DNA of 64,000 nt from Exophiala sp. HKRS030. Taxonomy: Eukaryota > Ascomycota > Eurotiomycetes > Chaetothyriales > Herpotrichiellaceae. The notes beneath the pieces are model-generated. The model did not search any database, had not been told where the DNA came from, and saw only the letters and a program-made list of their open reading frames with translations. This document shows, in pieces, positions 46,234 through 55,160 of this stretch. Where the stretch lies: NCBI GenBank assembly GCA_023897205.1, contig JAHWDD010000008.1:3162001-3226000 (forward strand), written 5' to 3'. A program made the translations under genes and the position numbers. Position 1 is the stretch's first letter. The number at the start of each line of letters is the position of its first letter.

Positions 46234-48320
46234 CTAAGCGAACGAAGGATGAATTCGACCAGCGGCCCTATCCAGCAACCGCTGTGGCAGCACATCGTCA
46301 TATCTGGCAGCCATATTAGAAGGATGTCGGAAGCGATGGAATGCTCAGAACTCACATTTGTATAGCCCACTCAGCAACGACACTCCTCGTTTGTGCAGGG
46401 TCAATGATCTCTTCGACACCAAAGGCGTTGGCGGTGCGGATGGGATTCATGAGTCGACGATATTCGTTCTCTAGTTGATCGTAGAGCTCTTTTTTCTTGC
46501 CTGCTTCTTCCGCTTGTTTCAACTCCCAACGATGCCCGACCTCGATACCACCATCGAGTGGCAAACTTCCCCATTCACCACTGGGCCAGGCCACACGTCC
46601 CATAGGATCACGACATGCGACCATGATGCCACCAGCGACACCATAAACCCGACGGGTCAAGACACTAAAGATTGGGATGGTTGTCGAGATGTATGCCTTG
46701 CCGAGTTCAACGCCCCATCGCATGGTAGCTGGGGTGTCTTAGTCAGTCACGAAGAGTGTGTGGTCTCCTTTAGTCTTACGCACCTTGTTTCTCGGCCACT
46801 GTTCCAATGGCGTACCCTGGGACATCCACAAACTGGACGATGGGAAGATTCATCACATCACATAGCTTCAAATGTCGTGTAATCTTTTGAGAACCACCAG
46901 CGTCGAGGGCGCCAGCATTCACTTCGCAATTGAGTGATATGACTCCGACCGGGCGCCCGCCGAGCCTCGCCAGCCCAACAATCGCAGTCCTTCCCCAGAG
47001 AGCTCCAATCTCGAACCACGAATCAATGTCAAAGACTGTCTTGATAATGGCGCGGGCATCATACATGCGTTCTTTCTTTCGAGGGATGGCCGTCCTTAGC
47101 TCTTCACTGACTCTGGTGATGGGATCTGCCGTGGGGATGACGGGAGGCAACTTGGAATGACCACTATTTGGCAAGTACGAAAGAACCTTCCTGATCTGCT
47201 CGAAACACTCGGCCTCGTTTGCTGCTAGATTGTCGATCGTTCCGTTTAGACAGTGGATGCCCGGACCTCCCAATTCGCGCAAGGTAAGACCTTCTTCGAA
47301 TGTTGCTCCTTCAACCACTTGTGGTCCGGCGTTGAACAAGCTTCCAATATCGCCTGCCATGACCGAGAAATGGGAGATGACGGCTCGTGCGGCACCAATT
47401 CCAATCTGGGGACAATGTCAGCGCCGGTAATCGTGCACAAAAGCCCCCCGCGGCATCACACTCCTCGACCGAAGGAACTGGAAACGCACCGCAGGACCTA
47501 GCACGGCCGCCAAGTTGGGAATGCCCATATTGAGACCCTTGACGGCATGTATGAAGCCGGGCACACCTGGAACATAGGACCATCCATGGGTCTTGATCGT
47601 GCTCACGGAACCGCCGCCAGAAGATCCATCAGTCAATTTAATAATTGGCATGTTCATAGAAACTGCCAGTTTTTCCGAATACACCTGGAGAAGGGAGGCG
47701 GTGTCAATACGAACAAATCACTACCATCTCTGCCGAGCGAGAGACTCACAGTCTTGTCAGAAATGGCTCCATCGGCATGTCCAGCTCGAATCGTGTAGTC
47801 ATCGGCCGTGATGATGACTTTTCTGCCTCCCAATAGGCCAAATCCTAGTAAACGGTATAAGGAACCACAGCTATCGCAGATTTCTGGACGCTCTCACCTT
47901 GGAGGTTATTTGTCGGCTGGAATGACACCGGCTCTTCGTCTCGTGGACCAGTCTGCTTCCATTCCACCCGGCCACTCGCGCTGCCTAATTCTCTGAAGCT
48001 GCCATTGTCGACGAGCAAGTCCAGGCGTTCTCTCACCCACAACTTGCCATCTCGTTTCTGTCGGACATATCCCCGATTGGAAAGGTCGGGCGTATGTGCG
48101 ATTTGACTGAGCCTCTGCAAGTTTGAAAGAACATCCGAGTAATCTGCTGGCGGGCCTGCGGGTCGGGGCCCTCTTGAGCGACGACCTCGTTTGGACGAAG
48201 ATGGAAGTGCCTCCCCCTCCCCTTGTGCTCCCGCGACGTGCCCGGCGACTTGTGAAAGACGCTCTGCCGGTGGTGATGCGGCTGAGGCGGACCCGGACGC
48301 GGAGCGGCTTTTGGGACTCA
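46234..48320 (-). CDS. Carboxyltransferase (beta) subunit of an acyl-CoA carboxylase
   Basis: Transfers CO2 from biotin to an acyl-CoA; presumed partner of the biotin carboxylase it faces. About five or six exons. It contains KLWVRERLDLLVDNGSF, DGSSGGGSVSTIKTHGWSYV, GIGAARAVISHFSVMAGDIG and LGGPGIHCLNGTIDN in the first half. The second half has GALWGRTAIVGLARLGGRPV, VQFVDVPGYAIGTVAEKQG and VYGVAGGIMVACRDP. This is the usual two-crotonase-fold order. I add a last exon, 46234-46303, after an intron at 46304-46355. It continues the frame as IYDDVLPQRLLDRAAGRIHP and removes the premature stop at 46352. The first 60 residues are a low-complexity Ser/Ala/Gly/Arg extension that includes RLSQVAGHV at residues 21-29, a near-PTS2 nonapeptide. 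No mitochondrial-type helix is obvious. It is convergent with the biotin carboxylase. Confidence 0.9.
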
Positions 48321-48736
48321 TTTCTGGTTTGATGGAATCACGCAGTACTCCCCTCCCGCCTTTGATGGAAAGACTCAATTATCAAGTAGCACACAGTATC
48401 ACGGTCATACGAATTCGAGTGTGGGTAGCCTCAAATGCAAAAGAACGATTGCTCCCATGTGGTCAGCTAATTCGATGGCAAACCCCCAGACCGCCGTTCC
48501 CTACGGGTAGATAACCTCGGTCCATTTGTGAGTCTGGAGTTTTAACCGGGGGAGACAACTGTTTGACCCCCACATGCGGTGATCCCCAGCCCGATCTCAC
48601 AACCCTGACCCGACGAGTACAAATTACGTGCCCAAAGATAGGTGATACATCGCGCGGCGCTATTTCAACTCCGTAGATACCCAGGTATATACTCCGTAAT
48701 ACAACAAAAGATGAAATTCCCAACTCGTTTCATCCA
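48321..48736. other. Intergenic region upstream of the carboxyltransferase
   Basis: These 416 bp lie between the carboxyltransferase start and the 3' end of the next regulator. No coding frame of note is seen. The carboxyltransferase promoter should be here. Confidence 0.4.
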
Positions 48737-50515
48737 TTATGCATGTATAGATTCTGCAGGTACCACACCATTTCTCGGAATAGATTTGCCAGACAAAAGC
48801 GCCGGGATGTCATCCCACTCACACCTACACAAAATCTTGCCAAAAGAATACCCTCGGCGATCGAGTTCTTCAAAAACTTCCTCGCACCTTTCAACCTCTT
48901 CTCTTTCACCGGCGCTCGTGAATACGTGCATTGCGGAGCGCAGGGCGAAAAACACCTTTTGAGGTCCGAGGATGTGCATTTCTTCCGAGAGTAGATACTC
49001 CATTGATTGAGCGATCTTTTTCGCTTGGGCCAATACTTGTCCCTGGGTGAATTTATCGGTCATGGGCGCCATGACCAAGCCAAAAGTCTGGCTAGCGTCA
49101 CCACCCAGAGATGACAAGGTGACTGTGAGCATGCTACTGTAGAGCAGGAGGAGAGTAGTCCAGTAGGAAAGGTGAAGATGTGCGATTTCGAAATTTTGAA
49201 AGTGCAGAGAGTTGGGAAAGGCGGATATAAATCGGGAGAGGAAATCGGCCGACGAAGGTCGCTCGTAGTAGAGCGGTCCGGGTTGTCTAATGGTGAGGTC
49301 CTGATACCAGTTCTCGAGCTGACAGTGTAATTCTCGTCCCTCCTGCATGATCTCTTCCCTCTGTGTGGGGGCAGTCTCGGACGCGGTGAGTGCGACCGTG
49401 GTGTTGAGCTGCCCCGCTCTCTCGATTAGATTTGCAATTTGAGCCATCGCATCTTGCAGTCGGTCGAGGTCAGACTTTGGGTGCATCTTCCACGGCACTG
49501 TCAGCCAGCCCTGTTGTGCAAGATATGTCGATTTTCGAGTGGCCAAGGCGTAGGTGATCTAAAGTCGGGGTCAGCTACTGTCCACGTACATGCAGGACAA
49601 TGCGCTCGCTCACACTAGTAGATCTGAACCCCAGGAATAGACGATGACTTAGTCCATGGACATGCGACTCTGGCCCTCGAAGCTGGATCAACCTTCCCAT
49701 TCCTTCTACATGGCTGGCCCATCCGCCGAAATTGTCTCCGGAAACTTCTAGGAGCTGGTCAATCGGTCAGCATCAGCCTCGGGAGTCGTTCATGCTCCAC
49801 GAGAGGAGACTTGCCTCAAAAGTGGACAATGCCATACAGCTGGCAAGAGTCTGCTCTTCGAAAAGTAGATTGTGGTGTGAAAGAATGTCTTGTAGTCGGT
49901 GCAAGGCTTTGCCATAATTCGCCGTCCCTTCCCGCCGGAGCCTTTCGTCCCCGTGTTTGCGACCCAAACAAGTCAGACTCAGGGCCAGAATCGCGAGATC
50001 AAGAGATGCGTTATTTGCGCTTGATGGATTGATGGCTTGGAGCCAGGAAAGTTGCGCTTTGTTTCCATTCCGAAACTCGGGTTCTTCCCTGGGAATGTAG
50101 TGTTCGAGAAATTTACCAAACAAGTCTGAAAGGCTGAGCGGCGCGAGACTTGTACGCTGAACTATCTGATTGTTGAGAGATGCAGTGTCGTCTGAATCGG
50201 GGGTACTGCGAGGCGTGAGACTGTTGACGGTGCGCAAATCAGTGAGCGAGGTCAAGGGTTGAGTACGAGTCAACAAGGTCTCCCGATCCAATGCGCTCAA
50301 ATTCTTGAAATGTCGTTCACGTTGATAACCTCCGCAGACCCGATTACTCTTTATACATCGAGCGCAGGACGGTTTGGATCCATCACACTACCACCGAGTT
50401 AGTCCCTCTTTCTACCAGGATACATCTCCACCACAAGCCAGATATCAATACGTACATGGATCTTTCGTTTTCGGCAGGTATTGCAACCTTTAGATTTTCC
50501 AGCCACGCCTACCAT
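48737..50515 (-). CDS. Zn2Cys6 transcription factor (C6 finger, N-terminal)
   Basis: A nuclear regulator. The zinc cluster is split by one intron: GCNTCRKRKI lies on the first exon (start ATG 50515, MVGVAGKSKGC). CDGSKPSCARCIKSNRVC and GGYQRERHFKNLSALDRET follow on the second. The spacing is standard. The GGYQRER segment after the cluster is typical of the group with a short fungal_trans_2-type domain. The middle (LDLAILALSLTCLGRKHGDE and LHRLQDILSHHNLLFEEQTL) and the last exon (FPNSLHFQNFEIAHLHLSYW) agree with that. An intron lies near 49547-49770. It sits directly beside the carboxylase unit, so it is a candidate regulator of it. This is inferred from position. Confidence 0.88.
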
Positions 50516-51143
50516 CAGCGTCACAGATGAAAAGCGCAATGAAGACAGGACCTGATTGTTGTTTCCATAAACGTTGATCAATTTTTTCGGAAGACTTTGC
50601 GATGCTGACGGATCATCAAAAATGCACGGCCCTCACCGGATTTTAGGGCTTTCATGCACAAATCAGCCAAGGAAACTAGTCGTCAATGCTGATGCGGCTC
50701 AGTGACCAAAGTGGACCTCGGCGTAGTAGATTTGGGCTGTTGACATTCAATCAAAAGGGGCCAGAAGGAGGAGAGATTATTTCATTATTCCTGCTGCCTG
50801 CGGTGACGTGTTTTGTTGCGACTTAGTTGCTAGAGAGGAATCTTCCAAGACAGTCGATACAGATCTTCTAGCCTTTGGCCGGAGAGACCACCCCTATTGC
50901 ATGGTCTTCCTGCTATGATTTTTTAAATTCCAGGGAAATTAATGTTCGATAGACTAGAGCGTGTCTTCGGTTTTGACAACTTGCGCTACACCTGTCGACT
51001 TTATCACCTTGGATCGCCAACCACCGTCCTCATAAATATGTAAGATACGAAAGTACTTCAATTATGGTTATTTATTCTACTTTACCCAAGGTCCATGCTC
51101 CAAAACTCCTTCTAAATGCTCCTTGTCCTGTTACCAAGTATTG
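50516..51143. other. Intergenic region
   Basis: These 628 bp lie between the Zn2Cys6 gene start and the 3' end of the YTP1-like gene. The sequence is AT-rich around 50920-51080. No gene is seen. Confidence 0.4.
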
Positions 51144-52990
51144 TCAATCGCTCCAGTCCTTGCCTATTTCCATCGCTCTCTGTCTGCTCTGTGCCCACTC
51201 TTTTACAGAAACAAGTACAAAACACCACGCCATCAGAACTGCCGTTACGCCCATGGTGACAGTAGCCACTACCATTGCATTCAGATTGTTTGCAATCATC
51301 GATTCGACTGTATCTCTGTTCTGTGGTCTTCGTCAGTATAAGTTGCCGTCATGAGACTTGCCAATGATCCCTTACGCTGGCCATAAGCATGAAACCTCCC
51401 GACATCAGACAGAATGCCGTGATAAGCTCGGATGGTGGCCGAGATGGTGAAGTAGACCGTGCCGGTGCAATGTATAGCAGCAGGTATGTAACACCTCTCA
51501 TGGCCGCTGCTGCCGTGAGGAAATTACCAAACTGTAAACTTTTAGTTACAATAACCTTGAGGAGCACAGGCAAGTCAGAAATTACCCATTTATGCATCAT
51601 TGTAGATGTCACCGTGTCTTGATGGTGGCCACCGAGAATTGTGCCCAGCAGAAATATGATCATCGCAGGTACAGGGTTTGTCGAGTACCCAGGAACTAAC
51701 GTCTGCTTCTCCTCCAGGGTGATGGTGCTGTCCGATGGTTGTGCTTTTCGAGATTCCCTAGAAGCCCGAGACTCGGCCATCAAACCGCACTATACTACAG
51801 TCAGTATCTACCGCAGCAACCGAAAGTCTGGTAGACGCACCAGACCACCGCCAATGAACAACAGTGATATGGCGACATGTTCGAGATCCTGTGCTGTCCA
51901 TGCTTCTCCCCAACCAGAGAGATGTTCTAGAAACACATTGGTGATTCCGTAGATAAAAATGAGCAAACATTCAAGCCCTTCCATGGAGATGGAGCGACTC
52001 CTTTCGCGAGATGGAGAATTTGTCGTGGCCTTGAGATTCCAAGCCCATCCACGTCCAGCAAAGCAGCCGATGCAACGGAGCGTGGTTATGATACCAAAGA
52101 AGAAGAAAACGCCGCCTTTGATGAAATGCGCTAAACCATTGAAGATCTGTTTTTCATGCTAGACTTTTGTCAGCGGTGTATTCAGGTGCAGTAGACGGGA
52201 GCTACTCACAAATATTCCAGCCATAGTGACTATTCCAGTGCAGATGGAAACAAATGCGAGTACGATCATTGCCATGAGCAAAAGGCTAGACGTGAACGCC
52301 GCAATAGGGACAAAGCGACCAGCTGAAATCATTCTGGACCAGCCATTTTTCCAGGAAAAGGGTCGTTTCGGTCGTCCATCGCTTGTAGCTCGCCAGGGAA
52401 AGGAAGGAAAATTCCAACGAGCGTGAGAGTCGGGTCCAATGGCATTTCTTCGATTTGTTTGAGTTTGTCTCCAGGCCGGCATATATGTTTGCTCTGCGGA
52501 GCGTCTCTGGTTGTCATCGAGGGACTCGTTAGATTCTCGGAAAGGGCTGGAAGACGACATAAGCGGCTGCAGGTCGCGATTCGTATCAAAGGTGGCTTTC
52601 ATGAAGGGTTTCCGCCCAACCCTTTTCACGATGCTGAGGACAGACTCCAGCACAAGAATTGCCGACAACGTCCAAACAACTCCATGATGTGAGCTGTTGG
52701 GATATAAGTCGGGTGTTTTGGACTTGTATGCTAGACCGAAGACAGTCCCCAGCCCATGTAGTCCGAAAAGTACGATTCGGGCCGGATATACAAGGTTCGA
52801 ACTGGCGATCTCCAACGAAGCCACTGGAGGTTAACGATTAGCGTTCAGTCCCTGGGCCGAGAGAAACGAGGCACTTGCAAACGGGAAGAGCTCCTCCCCA
52901 AGCCAATATCATAAGCCCGATATGAGCATATAAGATATTTGGAGCGATAGGTTCTCTAAAATAATTCTCGGCCTGCGAAGAAAGCGACAT
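51144..52990 (-). CDS. YTP1-like multi-pass membrane protein
   Basis: A membrane protein with the DUF2427 and Ytp1 domains; the biochemical role of this family is unknown. Exon 1 (52879-52990) reads REPIAPNILYAHIGLMILAW, and exon 2 begins VLASLEIASSNLVYPARIVL. The intron between them (52824-52878) has a GC donor (GCAAGT). Ytp1 features follow: FGLHGLGTVFGLAYKSKTPD, YPNSSHHGVVWTLSAILV, and in later exons HEKQIFNGLAHFIKGGVFFF and LEHLSGWGEAWTAQDLEHV. The last exon ends VKEWAQSRQRAMEIGKDWSD. About eight to ten hydrophobic helices can be counted. A cytosolic loop rich in Ser/Arg lies near 52400-52600. The usual secretory leader is not visible, so a further 5' exon is possible. Neighbouring regulators show no clear link. 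Confidence 0.87.
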
Positions 52991-55160
52991 GGTCACATTG
53001 GTTTCGTTGGTACGGACTCGAAGTGATGTATCGTGGGAGGGAGGACTCTGAAGAGGTGAGCACGTTGGTACGGCACTGCGAAGTGCCTGTGTCTGGAATC
53101 ATGATTCTATATATTGTTCGGAATTCCCGGAGACAGATTGCTGCAGTCATACGGTGGCCTGAGTTGGTGTGACTCTCAGAGCCATCAATAAGCAACTGCA
53201 GACGATTCAAAGCCTCGTGGGATCGCAATTTGTAACCCTAAAAAGGATACAGCCGTGAGGCGCTCCAGGATAATGGATACTTGTGACGGCAATATTGGGG
53301 CGTGCCAAGGCTGACGTAGAGATGGCACAAGGCTGTGACTGAACTAGACCGAAAAGGGCAACAAGTTGCGACGTTGTGCATGCTGTTTGAGTCCGTGGGC
53401 AAGATGGACTTTAACAGTATTTGGCGACTTTGACACGTCGGTATCTGGATGTAGCTAGTGGGAGGACAGCGCGAGTGATGCCGATCATGCTTTCGGACGA
53501 AGGATATGTGCTTGCGGAGTAACTCGATCAAGCTACAGCTTTCACAAGACCGAGATTGGAGACTGGCCAGTAATCTAAATCAGATGTATGATTCGGCTCT
53601 CTCGCTGTTAGGATGCTCTGCATATCTCTCGGGAGCATACCTACGCACGCTGGTACTTGACAAGGCAACAGGTACAGGTGCCCATCATCAGCAGTGTGAA
53701 CGGACGGACAGTATCCGATAGGGTGGCATAGTGCGAAGTGACCTTGGGCAAAAGTACCATACAACAAGAGCAAGAGTCAGGGGTCAGTGCCATGCTCCGG
53801 ATAGACTTCAGTGGCCCTCATGACTGCGCTATCGTGCTTTTGAATGCGGTTTGAAAGTGCTTGTTTCCTTGTCACAACATGCCTCGTCGATGGCGGTGTC
53901 TTTGAAATCGCTATTGGAGGAGAGAGTGCCATGGTCCATACTGCACAAGAAACATCCTTTGGTGTCAAACAACTTGGGACAGCGTAGATCTCGATATAGG
54001 ATGCTCTTGTTGGCCTTTCCCTCCGATCGCTGGATTTACACCCAGGTTGCCCACACTGCCAGACTGGAGTCTTGCTTGCCTTCGACGGTACGGCGAAGAG
54101 GTCCTCCTTCTTGGGCAGAGAGTCACTGAAACCATTTAGCATCAGATATTGGACAGGCGGAATAGCCGATAAGGCTACGATCTCTTCTGGCTGGTTATGA
54201 AGTCCTGCCCTGGTTTGTTTTGGCGAGGCCAACGCCTTTTTCTTTCGCACCAAAGGGCGGATCGGCGACGGCTGTATTGTATGCTATACTCCGTCTCTTG
54301 CGTTTGTTCTTCTCCTTCTCCTTGAGCCCACTTTCAAGATCACTTCGTCGCAGCTAGCCATGGGTTGGCCGGAGCAGAGACACCTGGAGCTCACAGGTTT
54401 CGCTTTCGCTTCGAGTGATGGCCGAGTGTTGTATGGGAGTTCCTAGGGCGCTGGAATGCGGGCGGGTTTAGTAGATAGCAAGGAATAGAACCAAGGGGGT
54501 ATCTGTAGCTGAGCCTCATAAGTTCTAATAGAAGACTAGGACCGAATCTGTCGCCTCAACTTGAGGTACACTTTCGGCACGAAGTTCTGCAGCCTTTGTC
54601 CAGTTCTGCTTTGCTATAGCTTGTTGTTGGACTGTCGTCACTGGCTGTTCAACACCTACTTACTCCATGGGATAAGAGGAGCCGCGGTGCTCTTAGAGCG
54701 CTTGCAGCTCCTCAACTCACCCATAGCCAGGTTGAACTGAAGAGGACATCAAGCCAATTCCTCCCAGGTCCCTGGGCAGATATGTAGCTTCGGATACTCC
54801 ATAAAGCCTCAAAAGGTACTCCGTAGGTACAGGACTGTACATGATGAAAGGATGATTTGACCAGGCTCACACATGTTGAACTGCGAACTGTCGCATTCGA
54901 TATCAAACGATGCGATCACCACGCTAAGCCCATTTCGAATACCTCATAAAAACATCTGCTGATGTAATCATCTTTCGCTACACTGTTGACGTTCCTCGGA
55001 CACCGAGACGCGTAACTCTGCCATGTTAACTTGAGCTCAAACTAAGTAGATCTAGCATTGGTCTAGGCTGGCTAGTGAGATCGTAATTGAGGTATTTAGG
55101 TCAAATCTTTCGTCTCCAACCCACAGGTAACGCCTCTCTAGCATGATGCCCTCGTGAAGT
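52991..55160. other. Gene-poor stretch with one unresolved minus-strand frame
   Basis: About 2.2 kb without a recognised gene. The only long frame is at 53777-54253 (minus), listed separately. The remainder shows no protein-like frame. Nothing resembling a transposon terminus was recognised. Confidence 0.4.
53777..54253 (-). CDS. Unidentified open frame, possibly broken or spliced
   Basis: 158 codons from an ATG at 54253. The first 70 residues (basic start MVRKKKALASPKQTRAG, then PPVQYLMLNGFSDSLPKKED and TPVWQCGQPGCKSS) read like protein. Beyond the CGQPGC, however, an alternative frame reads more naturally (ANKSILYRDLRCPKLFDTKG, then CFLCSMDHGTLSSNSDFKDT). No suitable intron joins the two. 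It may be a frameshifted gene, with cysteine pairs hinting at zinc binding, or chance. I cannot name it. Confidence 0.25.
   Translation of the reverse strand: MVRKKKALASPKQTRAGLHNQPEEIVALSAIPPVQYLMLNGFSDSLPKKEDLFAVPSKASKTPVWQCGQPGCKSSDRRERPTRASYIEIYAVPSCLTPKDVSCAVWTMALSPPIAISKTPPSTRHVVTRKQALSNRIQKHDSAVMRATEVYPEHGTDP

Noticed and set aside
43842..48320. Carboxylase pair as ordinary methylcrotonyl-CoA carboxylase of leucine breakdown
   Set aside because: Not excluded by sequence alone, but no isovaleryl-CoA dehydrogenase or AUH/HMG-CoA lyase gene is adjacent, no mitochondrial leader is seen and a PTS1 is present, so it is kept only as an alternative.
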